Below, one piece after another: positions 45,701-58,900 of a DNA stretch of 64,000 bases. Both the position numbers and the translations under genes were made by a program. Source of the DNA: Hymenolepis diminuta (Eukaryota > Platyhelminthes > Cestoda > Cyclophyllidea > Hymenolepididae); the NCBI GenBank assembly GCA_900708905.1, contig CAADRB010000048.1, forward strand, positions 145,925 through 209,924, written 5' to 3'. Each line of letters opens with the position of its first letter. The first letter of the stretch is position 1. The notes beneath the pieces are model-generated. The model was not told where the DNA came from. It made no database searches and worked only from the letters and a program-made list of their open reading frames with translations.

Positions 45701-48700
45701 TCGCGCCGTCTTTTGGTTTATGGTGATCGAACCGCCTGTGTCTTCTCACCTCTAATTTCATTTCTAGAGAGCTAGTGACTTCTAGGGTCCACAAGTATAA
45801 TTTCTTTTTATTGTACATCTTTCAGGTGCATATGATGGTTGATAATGTGGGGAATACATTTTTTGTAGGCCTCATTATTTAAAGTTTGCCGCCCAATTTT
45901 CTTAATCAAATCTATCTTTGGACAGATTTTGGAGTCCCCACTTTCGTTAATTGGGATATCAACAGCATTTTCACGGTACACCGCACTTTCCTCCCACTTA
46001 ACTGAAATCCAGTTAAAACGTTATGATTTAATTGTATATTAAAAGCTTAAATTTGCGATTAAAACTTAAAGAAATAGAAACTTGCCGTACATTTCTCTCC
46101 AAACCTTCAGTTCCCAGGTCGTCTTCGATTTAGTAAAGGATTACGAAAAAACAAATGGGCAGCTGATGGGTATTTGAAAAGCGAAATCTTAAACTTGAAA
46201 ACCAAAAGTTATTGAAAAAGAAGTAAATTGATTTCTTCTGAATAATCAGAATTTCTAATGTCGCATTTAATCTGGAATGATAATATTTGATAGAGGTGTC
46301 AAATGCCCCGCATACCTTCTAATCAGTAGCTGTTTCAATTATTCTTTCGTGTATTATTAAACATGCTTTTCACCAAATTTCGGTATGTCTGATACTTTCC
46401 TAACCACCGATCGAGATTGCAGTTGTAGCTACCGCCGAGAGATATGACCAGTAGTGAAAAGGAAAGTGATGGTATTAAGTATTAGCATTTATCATTCAAT
46501 GGCTGCATTTCAGGCTCCCAGACATGGAAACGAATTTACCCCTCGGTTATTCTTTCTCCTTTTTAAATGGCGGTTTCGAAATGAAATACTGCAACGAGGC
46601 GAAATTTGATAAACAGACTTCTACCGAAACATAGGATGAAATTTGGTGTAGGATAGTAAGAAACTTTAATGTAGGTTATCACTAATATCAGTTATATTTC
46701 AGCACTTTTTTCGGTTAGACTGTACCATCAGAGTAGAGTGGAAAAAATTAATGTATTAAATTTAATAATATCAAATATAAATAACACTTTCCTCAAGAAA
46801 TTGAAGGCCATTTCACTAATTTATTTACTCAGTGATGAATGTAGGCATCATTAAGGACTATCAATTAATAATTCCCAGAAAGAAATTGTTGTATGCAAAA
46901 TCTCCTGAATGCAATTGCACGTGAGCGAAACTTTTCGACAGAGCGATCTGGGTATTGATGAAGGTCTAACAGTAAGTGCTTAATCCGCCTCTGGATGCTA
47001 ATTCCCGTTCTATCCGCGTTTGTCTTCTTATGCATAATTGCCAATTACGCAGACGAATAATGACTAATCGAATAAATATGCAACATTCTGCCACTGTTGG
47101 TGCAATCATTAACAGAATAAGGAGTTATAGGTATAAAAGAGCTGTGCGCCTGTGATCTCTCAGTGATCTAAGGGACCATAGGAGTCTGTTTGATCACTCA
47201 TCCTTCCATTTTCTTTCAGTCCTCACCACACTACAGTATGAAGAAAGGAAGAAGGAGTTGGTTGGAGTGCTTTAAAGAGAGCAAGGAAAAAGCTCAGAAA
47301 AATATTTGTGGATGGGTGGAGTGGATAGATGGTTGTTTACATGAATAGAACAATGCCAAGAAAATGTACTTTTGGGGAAAATCGGGCAGCGTCGGCGTGG
47401 ATGACATTTGGCTGGCAAATGTATCACAGTGTAAGTAGTGTGATCTAAGTAAATCTTTATTAAGGCACACCACATAGATAAAGCAGGTAAATATGAAAGG
47501 GCATAAAGTCTATAGGATGTATGAAAGATGGAAATAAGGACCCAGAAGTATAAATATTAGAAATAGGAAGAGCAACGACCGATTGCCTCATGTCCGCCTA
47601 GTTTCATTGTCAGCGACGGCGATCTACGACTGTGCAGCTTGATCTAGCCAATGGCCACAATGAGCTCCCAGTTCCGCCTCCCCCTTGTTCCACTCTGCGT
47701 GCAGACAAGTGATTCGCCTCGATTCAGTATACAAAAGTCAAAACGCCTATGCAAATAGACAGCCTAGGTAGGCATTTGCTCCAAACGAATTTTTTAGGAG
47801 TATGAGGAAAATTGCCAAAGTATGAAAAGAGTCGCTTTAATGAATAGGGAACCACTACACACCTTCGGTGATAAGTTAAGAGTATATTGTTTCTATATTA
47901 TGTATTCTTAATAGCGATTCGACCGATACATGTCGGTTTAAAGGACAGAAGTCTTTAACTTCTGGGTAATCTTAAAATCTACACCTATAGAAACCGTGAA
48001 GAGTACAAAGTTCTATTTTGAGCATATCTTGCCTTCAAATTTATTGAATGAATTAAGTAGTTAAAAGTAATATCGTGGCCAGTATTATTCTGTTAGCATC
48101 ACAAGCTGTCCTATTTTGCATTCTGATTAACTGATTTAAATTTACCAGAGCGTAAGTAGGGATGGCTATTGCATCAGAGGAATTCCGATTAACCTGCTCC
48201 TTTGAAACTCTTCATCAACGCAACGTTGCGGTAGCTCAGAATCCCAAAGCGTGCTGGGACTTCAAGTCGCTGGTATTCATGCTATCGGATCTGAATAATT
48301 TGTTGCTGTGATATGGATTCATTCAGCTGGGGCGTTGTGGCTCCCTTCTTGGGCTGCTTCATACAAAGTTTTCAGGAATATTTTACCTTGTTTGATAGGT
48401 TTTTCGAGTTGATTGAATCACTTTTTGTTCATGGCACTTCGAAAAGCGGTTGCGAGTTTATCGATGAAATAACATTCGAATCTAACGGACTAAATAGATA
48501 TAAATTAATGAAGGGAATCAAGAAGTAGAAGAAGAAGGTGATGAATTCATGACATCAAGATTATCGCTTCGCATGAATTCTTGAAATATTGGGTTTTCCA
48601 CCATCTCAGTGTGTTATGTCTTGATGCTCAAACATTTTGAATCAATTCCCAGGTTTTTCGGCTGGATTGTGCTTCTAATAACTAGAAATATTTGTACTTT

Positions 48701-51636
48701 ACAGAGTCCAGAGTAGACATATTAGTAGAGCAGGAATGTTTTTACATAGGAGAGGAAATAACGTATAAACTTTTAATTTTCCATTCTTAGTAACATTCTT
48801 TTGGATTATTCAAGCGTTTGATATTTATCGCCATGGAATTGTTCATTTAATCATTTTTTTGCCTGATTGGCAGTCTGCTGGAGATAATAATTTGTATCTT
48901 TGCCATGAATCATCAGTGGCTATCATGGTTGATCTCTTCTACGTTACCGAATTATCCAGGCAATATCTGAAGACCACATGGTAATTGCAGTTAATATGCA
49001 TACCAAAGCTTGAAAAGTAGATATGTTAGTCATGACCTCAGCGTTGGACATGGTAAGTTAAAATAGATAATCTTGTATTCCAGATGACAAATCGTAATTA
49101 GATTTATAACATAACTACGGTGACAGTGACAATAAGCATATGTCGAACATGGCATATATAGAGTTTGGTTGAATTTGTACCTTTGTGCATTGAATGTTCC
49201 TGTTGGAGGAGAAAAGAGACGACAATGAAAATTCCTCCCCCGCAAGATCACAGGATTCATGGTAGAAGCTTCTCACTTCCTTATGTGAATGAGATTGTCC
49301 AGAGTATTAATATACTAGCCGTAAATTCTGGGATGGTACACCCCTCATCCTATAGCCGCTAAACTCCTAGCCACATTTACCCAAATTTAGAAGACGTTAG
49401 AGTAGCTGAATGTGACTGGTAAGGTCAATAAAGATTATGAATTTGTTGCTTTTAATACTAAATAGTTAAAAGAAACCAGCCCAGATTGCGGTCAGTCAGT
49501 GAGCCCATAGTACACTCATACTGACTCATAAATCCTCAGGTACTATTTGTGAATTGATGATCATTTTATCGAGTGCTCATCAATCAGAAATGAACGCGAA
49601 ATCAATCAACTTCCTTATCATATCTCAGTAGGCCCTCCTTATGACAACCCGGATTCTAACGTTCACTTTCACATTTCTTTCTCACTCCCTGTTCTTCTCC
49701 TATGTCATTTATTTTCCGTTTTTAGGTATTCTAAGGGTCTTCCTTAAATCGGTGTTCTCATGTGAGAAAACTTGTTGTATCCTATAAGCTTATAGGAAAA
49801 TCAGTAACTGTAATTCGATCTCGATCGGACTTTTAAAGTCAAAATCAGAACTACATCAAACCAAAAACCAACACAATATAGAAATGCAGAATTAATGGAA
49901 AATGAGGAGGTGTTTGCTGATTAAAGAGGTCACCTAAATCACCGATTCTCTCTTCTTGAATGTGCCAATTGACCAGTTCACCCGTTCCCAAGTGTATTAT
50001 CATTACCGGCAATATTGCGAATTTGTTATTTTGTCTTTCACAAGTCCGTACTTTCCACATTCTCTTGCAAGAATCTGACCAAACAGATAGGAAAAACAGC
50101 CGTTCCAATTTGGGGGTAAGTTTGCACATGCAATAGCCGATTAATCAAATGTTAAGTGTGATGCTGCCCTCTGACAAATTGCTCCCGTTTCTGTTGTTGT
50201 TGTTTCTTTTTTACGTGTAGGCAGAAATGCTGAAGCAACACACCACTTCCCCTGTGCAAATTAGGCTCAGAGAATAAAATGTGTGGCTTTCAGATGCCTT
50301 ACTGTAATTATATATATATATATATTAGCAAAATGGGGTGGCAATTAGGAATAGTAATGTAGCGAAAGTGGAACACCCATCATAGTGAAGGAGTGAAAAG
50401 CTTTGAATCTTTTTCAGAAAACTTAATGGGAATGGACTTAACTCAGAAGTACTTTCTTTTGGAAACTGATTTCCACGAGTTTGACTTTTTAACCATCTCT
50501 GACCTATCGTCGTGTTCAATTTTGACTTCTGTTGCCTCCTTTGTGATGGAACACTACTTCCATCATGTCACCGATTGCCACTACACCTTATGTTACTCAA
50601 CCACAAGTACGTACCCGGGCTTTCTTTGTTGAATAAATTAAAATCGATCTATCACTAACCTTTTCTTCAAAATTTCAATCAAAAATCGGTTCCTTTTTCA
50701 CAAAAGGGAACTCAAGAGCATCGCGCATAACATTTTTCATTTGAAGTTCGAATTTTACCCAAGCATTCGCCTTCAGTTTCTTTAACCTCTCAGGCCACCA
50801 CCTATTTCGGGGATACTACTTTGAGCACACACTTCTAAAACTTGTACCAGCATATTTGCAATTGAATAAATGACTACCAACCTTCATCAAATGCCCAAAG
50901 TTTAGCGCGTATATCAATGTTTCTAATGGTGTAAGTTGATTTATTTAAGGTTACCTGAACCTGATATTTGAAAATAGATAATTTAAAAGTGGGCAGGGAC
51001 AAATGGGAAATATCTACAATAAAATGATCCCCTCTGCTTGGATCAGGGAAAGAGAATCAATTTTGACACTGATTGAACAATTGTTCATTTGTTACTTTTC
51101 AATTTGTCAGTAATAGCAAACAGGATGTATCACATTTGCCAAATTCAGATTTAAATAAACACAAATATCTCTGTAAAAATAAACTGAATTTCTACCATTT
51201 ATATTTCGTATTCATCGAACAGGTTGCTACCACTTTGGAGAGTTTTGGCCAAAAGTAACACGTTTTATTTTGCGCGCATGAATTCGGAAAAATGCAACTT
51301 TGCAACACGAAATGGACCTTCGAACCAACTTATCACGAGTGGAAACATGATACGCAGAACATATGTGCTTTGAAGCGATTCTGATTGAATCTTAACTTTT
51401 ATTTTAAACAGCTGTATTTACATCTATTCTTAGACGGGATCTGGTTCCTTCTCGGTAACACACCGAGTACGTGCTTATTTCGTCGATCAGAAGTTAATGA
51501 AATTTACTTCAGCTATTCATAATAGGATATTAATTCAAAAATATTTTAATTGTACTATTAAATTAAAATTTAAAGCCGGAATATCGTAACATAATGGTAA
51601 TGTAGTATCATCTTACCATTTTCGAAATTTTTCATC

Positions 51637-51860
51637 TATGTCATCATTAATCACTGAGACCCAATTATCTCGGCCCTACAGTGGTGTTTGAAGTGGTTGA
51701 CTCTACTGTAACCTCCCTGTGGATAAACATCGTGCGTCTTCGAGTGGTTCATTTTCTGATTATCGGAATATGCTAGTTAAGTGATACTTGAAATGAGCGT
51801 TGCAAGGGCCCACTTTCCCCATGGCGATGTCGGGACCCATTCCATCTGTTCATGCTATCC
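51637..51860 (+). repeat. Dispersed repeat, copy 2
   Basis: Partner of 14280-14560, same orientation. The neighbouring 79-codon plus-strand frame at 51962 has no coding support. Confidence 0.5.
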
Positions 51861-52249
51861 TCCTTTTTCTGTGACCGTCCCGTTTCATTAGAAGTATACC
51901 CGCACTTATATCTTCACGCCCATTCACACCCAAGTAACTCATAGACTACTCTTCAATACCCATGCTCGCACACGCAGACACGCTTGCCATGCACCAACTC
52001 CAACGCCGCATTGCAATTGTCTTCGCTCCTCAATTCTCTCTTACCCTCTTGAGGCCTTTTTCGTGTTTCGATCAAATCTTAGTGCTCTGCCTCATAATTT
52101 CTGTTAGCCCTTACTCAAACAGCTACAAATCGGTGATTGTTGTTGCTGTTGTTAGTTGCCAGCAGCTAGTTGTTACTCAAACTGCAAGAATTTCATCATA
52201 GTTCCCAATTCTATTCAGGCCATCTTAGGAAGAGAGTGACAACTTGGTG

Positions 52250-52400
52250 AAGCACTCGAATTCTGCCACTCTCTATTCTAGCCAGACTTAGCCAGTGCCG
52301 TAGGCCCCTCCACTCACTGGGTGTGCGCCAATGGGAATTGAGTTCATGACCTCCGGTTTGGCAGACGTTCACCCTGAACAATGCACCACCAACGCGCATA
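52250..52400 (-). repeat. tRNA-like SINE, best-preserved copy
   Basis: The minus strand from 52399 begins GCGCGTTGGTGGTGCATTG (A-box-like), then CGTCTGCCAAACCGGAGGTC, then ATGAACTCAATTCCCATTGG and CGCAC, so the ends can pair as an acceptor stem (GCGCG/GGCGC). The tail follows to about 52252. A 62-codon frame over it is incidental. Confidence 0.6.
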
Positions 52401-55400
52401 GCATTTAATCATAATAAATATTATTTTCCGAATAAAAGTCTTCTGTTTTAAATGACTGCCATGGGTTAATTGCCACTCCCAAGTTAAATGCACATGAGCT
52501 AGTATCTACTCACCGTTTTATCGATATCTGAGGTGGAGAATACGCCTATTTCTGAAATATTGCCCTAGTAAATCCACTTTAAGGTTGTGGATCGATTCAT
52601 CGAGTACTAGATATTTCTATTACCGTTTCTATATGCCTGTAACCAAAAATGAATTCCTCTTGTTGTAATATTACTAGTTACCCAGGTCGTCAACCACTCC
52701 GTAATTGAAATAAACCATTTGCAGGCACAAAATGATCTTGCTCGATGTCATAGGAAGGAATCTAGAGCTCAAGTGCCCTATTAACAGCCTTGAGGTAGAG
52801 AAAGTGTTGACCACTCAAAAATATCAAACAGATAATTAACAACTGAAAACTTATACTTCGAGATAGCCTTGCTTATAATATACTTCTAAGGCTGTTTAAT
52901 GAAGATATCTCCCATTTTAGAGGGATGGGAGAGTGAAGTTTTTGCGGTTTTGGAAAAAGAATTTGGAATTTAGAAGTTTGATTTCTATGATGCATCGTAA
53001 TTCCCTTCTGATAATGCTAATCTGCTCAGCATTACCTGCCACTAGTTCTTAAATATCAGTAAAGGCGTAAGATACTTTAGTGTATTCATTACTATAACAT
53101 TAGAAAGTTATATTTTTAATGATAAATTATAGCACGGCAAACTTCAATGTACTTTTATAGCATACTCATGAAGTAAATAGTAGTAACAAGATGATACGTG
53201 AGGGAAAGGGAAGTACAGGTAATACGATAGTGCATGAATAGAAGAAAAGAAATATTCTGATGAAGTTCACAGTCCAACCAACTAAATCGACAAATTAATA
53301 ATCACAGCTTAACAAGGAGATGATTTAACAAAGGAGATGTACGCTTGGAAGACTATGACATAAAAGGAGTCTATAATGACACTTTTGAATTGTCTAGAGA
53401 AAAATCTATTTTGAAGAGGAGATGATAGGATTAGAAGAGTCCCCGACGATGTTTTTTGATTTTCTCAAGCTTCTCCATAGACCCGCAAACCGACTGAAAG
53501 AAAAGCAAAATAGCAAATTACTTTCATTTTAAATAGAGGAGAACAAGAATCACATCCAATCAGAACATTCAAATGAAGTTGAATTGTAACATGAATGAGG
53601 AAACGAACTTTATCTATTTGGTTTATTGCACGACATAGCTCGTATGGCTTGTAGACGTTTCTTCTTGTTTCGCTTAAACATTTGACGAGTATTCTGGTCA
53701 AATAGAGGAGTTTCAATGTAATAGATTATATTTGTGTTGGAGATTAAAGTTGCTACGGTAAGACTAAAGGATTACTGGTGAACTCAGTTAAATTCTGTTG
53801 TATTAAAAATATCTAAGTTGCTAACAACTAGATACCCTGTGACTATTAAATATGTGGTATCTGAGTTCTCAGTGATTGACTCCACCCTGATGCCAAGAGT
53901 ACCCAGTTTGTTTATATAGGCAGTTGTAATCAACACGGTATAATATTATGCGATTAAGATAAGATGTACTCACTCTGGGGCCCTCTAGATCTTTTATACA
54001 TATTTCTTGATATGTTATGATGTATCAAAATGGAATGACCAAACTCTCAATTAAATTAAAAGATCATCAAGCTCTAAACTATGAAGATATGAAATATTAG
54101 ATAGAAGTCTTATAATTCGATCACTTGGGAACGCGGAGTCACGATACAATTGACGAATGGTATTTGATAAGCAAAATGCAGAATTCCGAGTCCACAATTC
54201 TGATGAAGCAAGGCTCTTTTGATACTCTAACTGTTAAAGAGAAAGTGGATGTATCCAAATTATTAAGTATTTTTTCTTTGGCGATATTAATATTTATTTG
54301 ATGTTTTCTTCCCTCTTATAACTGAAAATAACGTTTAATTTTGGATTTTTTTCCCGAACTAATGAACTACCTTGTACACTGAAAGAGAGCTTTTTATTTT
54401 AAAAAGAAACTGATGCAGAAAATGTCCCCGAAATCAGATAAACATGAAGAAATCGTGGAAAGCAGCAATAAAATTTCATGAAACTGGTGAAATTGCTATA
54501 TTTTTGTGATTATTTTGTGACTGTTAGTTGGAATTATATTACTGACTTGAGTTCTCCATCCCTGCGCAACTGCCCTTCAATTTTACTAATCTGTAGGTTC
54601 TCGAGCGTAGATATTTCTCTAAGATTAAATATTGCGCGATTTGTTTTAGAAAAGCAACCAGAATTATTGAATTAAATAACCAGCTTCTTCTTCATAGAGA
54701 TCAAATTTCATCGCAGTTGCAGTTCTGCCATGCTACGAAGGAACAAGTTAAATGGGGAGAACATTAAGAATTTACATGATTGAAGTTAAATGATTTTGAG
54801 TGAAAGCAAAGACGACTAATTATTCGGACAGAATTTCGAAGTCAATTGCATTTGCAACTGCTTCATAGAGCTTCCATATATTTTAATTGAAGAGATGTTC
54901 TAAAAAATTTTGAAGGGAAAAGTTTTTGGAGTTTTCCATTAGAGAAATGGATGACCTTTCTTATCTCTTAACATATATCTGTAAATTTTGCATTGATGCT
55001 GTCTTATTAATGCCCAAATTGAACTGGACGATTACTGCACCTCATTTACATCACAAAAGTGCAATAATCTCTCATTTAATCCCGACGACATTTCAGATCA
55101 GAGGTAAAATTTTCCGTGATTAATCACCACTTTTATTTATCTTTCTGCCTAATACGTGGAAATCACACAGATCTAATGTAATCCAGCTGCGAACTTCCTA
55201 CAGAATAATTATTCCTGGGAAATAAACTGTGATAAAATATTGCGTTCAGTATTGGTTGTAGAACACCATCATTTATTCACTTCAGTTATTTTTTTTACTA
55301 ATAATGAAGTTTGTATGAGTATTGTATTTACATTTTAAAAAAATTTACACCTTCTAAATCTGCTCTCTACAAATCCTATCTGTAAATGAGAAGAGAAATG

Positions 55401-55629
55401 AACTAGTTCCAAATTCCACCTTGGAACTGTATCATATGAAAGCCATTCACCTGTTCTATTAAAGACTCTGTTTCATTGACAACTTAGCTTTCGCAAGGGA
55501 GGAGACAAAAAATATACCTATTTGATGTTATAAGAAGCCAAAATTTAATTAGTTAAACAAAACCAATAAACAAGAACGTTAAAACCAAAAGTGCAAAACA
55601 GAAATGAACGAGGCGGTTGTCCTGCCTCC

Positions 55630-55956
55630 TTATCCATTCATCGATTCGTCTATATATGCCAAGGATCCTTTTGAAATTGAATCGAGGTTTACTCTGATTT
55701 GGATCTGTTTAGGAGTTCTGGCAAAAGACGTCGATGCTTTTCTTACATCAGCGGAAGTTCTTCTATAGCCTGTTTGAGGGGCTGATGAAGCTCGTCTCTT
55801 GTGCTCCTGGTTCGGTTTATGTTTCTTACTAGTTGACGTTTTCTGAGAGCGTGTTGCTGAGGATGAACCTCGTTTCCAAAGAGATAAACTACTGGGCCAG
55901 AAACAGGATGTGCTGTGTGATCGTTTTTCAGCACGCTTCAAAACTATTTTGATAGA
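55630..55956 (-). CDS. SEPT7: Septin last exon: basic Ser-rich tail
   Basis: Acceptor CTACAATTTAG, SIKIVLKRAEKRSHSTS onward, 108 residues rich in Lys, Arg, Ser, Thr and ending AYIDESMNG. Longer and more basic than usual septin C-termini. Confidence 0.7.
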   Translation of the reverse strand, partial: SIKIVLKRAEKRSHSTSCFWPSSLSLWKRGSSSATRSQKTSTSKKHKPNQEHKRRASSAPQTGYRRTSADVRKASTSFARTPKQIQIRVNLDSISKGSLAYIDESMNG

Positions 55957-58900
55957 CTAAATTGTAGGGAGATGGAATAATAATTTAAAAATATTTAAGT
56001 AATATATTATAAGTATAACATATCTACTATTCAACTATTTGTGGTTAAATAGATTTACGATATTGAATAGTGCATCCGACTTTTAATAGGTCGTTATCAT
56101 CGAAATGCAAGCCACTATTCTGGTTTCAGAGTATTATTTAACTTATAAATTACCATTAAAGGTATCTGAGAGAATTTTTATTTAACCAGGTCTCGGAATG
56201 GGTGATCGGCTGGGGATATTTTGTGTCCTATGCCAGTAGCGCAGCGGTAAGCATAGTAATTCATCAAGTCAGAACTCACTAGATACACTCTTCAATGTAT
56301 ATTTAATTATGCATTTGGCCAATTCCACCAATTAAAAAGAGGGCTTTTCTCATAAGAACATATAAAGAATATCTTCCCTCTACTAATGTCAAATGTTGTT
56401 AGCATTTCTCTTGATGAACTGGAGAAATTGTATCATTAAAGAACTTTCCATCAATCAATCATTTTATTTTACTCCTATCAAAATCAGGCTTAAATGTAAC
56501 AAGTGAGCTCGAAAACGGGTAGTTCGAAGATAACCCCTTATTTTTGATATATGATGGGAAAATTCACCAAGCATCACTCATTCCTTGCCTAGGATAAAAT
56601 TTTACCCACCGACACTCACATACTTGTGAACTGCCTTGTATTTAGAAATTTTGAAAACATTTAGATGGTTGAGTTCTATAGTTCATTTTTGGCCGAATTT
56701 GGAGAAAGTTTTGAAGATGTAGAAACTTAAATACGGGCATCGCAAAATATGTTGATTTCATTATCATTCATAGAATCCAAATATGATACTCCCGAAAGTC
56801 AATTTACATCTCTTTTGTCTTTGTTTTGCAAATACTTTTTTCATCAGAATTAGAGATGAAGTTGAGATAGCAACTTCAATGGTACATAGATGGCATTTCA
56901 CATTCAGTAAATGAATCATTTTATAGAAATGTTTCCGCTTTCAGTTATCGGCTTCCGTAGTACGACACAACGAATTATTTGGTTCTGTTAAGTATAATAT
57001 GCGAAACCTAATCTACCATCAGTATTACAAGTACTTTCGAATTTTAATGTGCTATGTGTTAGAAAGTGTGCTAGATTCATCTATGCACTGCCGAAGAATA
57101 TGTTGGTAAAGTAGATTATCATGGGTTAAAGCCCAACTTCTAAAGAAATCTAAAGCTCACTGTTACAAGTTTATAAGACTGCACAGATTGTTTCTACAAG
57201 TAAATGATTTAAGGCAACCACTATTCCATCACTAGATACATTTGACTGCGTAACTGAACATACAAACGTCATTGATTGGCTGGGCGATTCACCAATAGGA
57301 GATGACAAACTCACGTGAGGTGATGATGGCGTCGATGTCTCCTACAACAAACCTACAATTAAACGCTTATTCATGCAACTCTTAAGCTAATATTATTACA
57401 CCGAGTTGAAAAACACCATGCGATTGGGATGCTATTGAAATAATCATCAGTAGTATTTTGTTCTGAGTACTCACTGAGAGGCGAGGAGAGTCATACATTG
57501 CGCTGGTATAATACACCTGTAAGTTGAAAGGTATGTGCATACAATCTACCGATATCTAACTCTTTTTGGGGTATGATAATCTTACTTAAATACCATTTCA
57601 GTAGACTTACGTCAGCATAATCTCTGTTCTCCATCTCCCACGTGACGCGTTCATCATTGAAAGCCTGTCGAGCGTTAGCGAGATCTTCGGCTTCTAATTC
57701 GAGTTGCTGTTGCATTTGACGGATTCTCTCGGCCATATCGCGTTCACTGTCCTTTAGGCGCTTTTCACGTTCTCGGACCTATTAACAAATATAAACAATA
57801 TCAACGAATAGTTAATTTATTATCTACTTAAATCATTTAAGTAACAATCAAAATCAGGCTTTTAATTCTTTGCGTAAGATTGGTCATGCTTGATTTGAAT
57901 GCAAATATGCTACTTTAGTGGTAAAAAAGTAGCACCTTTTCTACATAGACTTGGTTCATCTCCTCGACCAACTTATCGAGTTTTATTTGATGAGCACGTC
58001 TTTCGGAATCTAACTGACAAAGAGGTTCACGGCCGTCCTGGAGACTGAAGTTGGCTGCTTGCATGACGTCTTTCAACCGATTTGTTCGGTAATTGGAGTA
58101 GTGATTGGTGTAGGTCACATCAATAAGGTCCTGAAAGCAAAAAACGACCATTAGTTACGCGTAATTTTGAAGCAAAACCTTCAATGGAAGAATTATTTAT
58201 TTTACCTGCATGAAATGCCTCATGAGAAGGGTTTTCAGAGCCTGAAAATCATTGTGCTCAAGACTGTCGGTTTCAACGGTACCCCACGGATAAACTCTGC
58301 ATCGTACCTGCAAATAAAATGAAATTTCCGTAAATTTGACATTTATTTTTTACAAAACTCCTTCAATATCTTAATTAATAACGAAATTAATCTTTAAATG
58401 GCACATTGGGGGAAATTCGCATACTTTAGCAAAGTATTTTTGACAACACACTTAGTTAGAGCGTATATGAGACATTTACTAAGCACCCGAAACATAACTG
58501 GAATAAAAATGGTGTGTTTACGAAACCGAAAAAGACGATCGTAATCGTGAACCAACATCTTCGGTTTTATGTGATTCATCGGTTAATGTTCAAGACTACA
58601 ACCATTCTCAAAAGTGTAAAATCGACGCATTTACAATGAGGGTCATATAAAACGGCACTCTTGCTGACACTGGATAATTTTTGCCCAAAAAAGAATAATT
58701 TCATGAATAAAAAATTAGATAGACTTACTTTCTTCATATAAATGGCATACGTAAGCCATAGTTAAAGTCAGCGCAAGATTTATGCGATACACTGGAACTT
58801 AAAATGCAAAAGAGCCTTAGTTGTAAGAATAAATGGAGGAAACAATTCATGAATGAAAAACACATTTATGAAGCCTTCAAGATGCAAATTTAAGCAAAAA

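Larger units (their letters stand above)
38656..55629. other. Gene-poor intergenic region (17 kb)
   Basis: Lies between the 5' end of the RIN-like gene and the 3' end of the septin gene. No multi-exon gene could be assembled on either strand. It contains dispersed repeats (40950-41230, 51637-51860), a SINE copy (52250-52400), an AT dinucleotide run at about 50310-50327 and one acidic small ORF (42591-42773). 39100-39800 and 43500-43960 are very AT-rich. Promoter elements of the RIN-like gene should lie just right of 38656, but none is clear. Confidence 0.5.

Noticed and set aside
47220..47280. Plus-strand acceptor followed by LTTLQYEERKKELVGVL and stop
   Set aside because: Only 18 codons, with no upstream exon found; too short to support.
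48228..48290. tRNA-like string with GGTAGCTCAGA
   Set aside because: An A-box-like start is present, but no cloverleaf with a proper anticodon arm and acceptor stem could be drawn. At best another decayed SINE head.
48313..48528. Plus-strand 71-codon frame, and a minus-strand frame with one stop in the same place (FLKTLYEAAQEGSHN)
   Set aside because: No splice partners or family match. The two strands look equally coding-like, which argues for chance or an old relic.
49851..50129. Minus-strand 92-codon frame sharing GTGELVN with the left-edge ORF
   Set aside because: The shared DNA is about 15 identical bases, which is expected by chance in a window this size; no longer alignment holds.
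50309..50327. AT dinucleotide run
   Set aside because: A plain microsatellite of low interest.
52211..52399. Minus-strand 62-codon frame
   Set aside because: It coincides with the SINE copy and is explained by that repeat.
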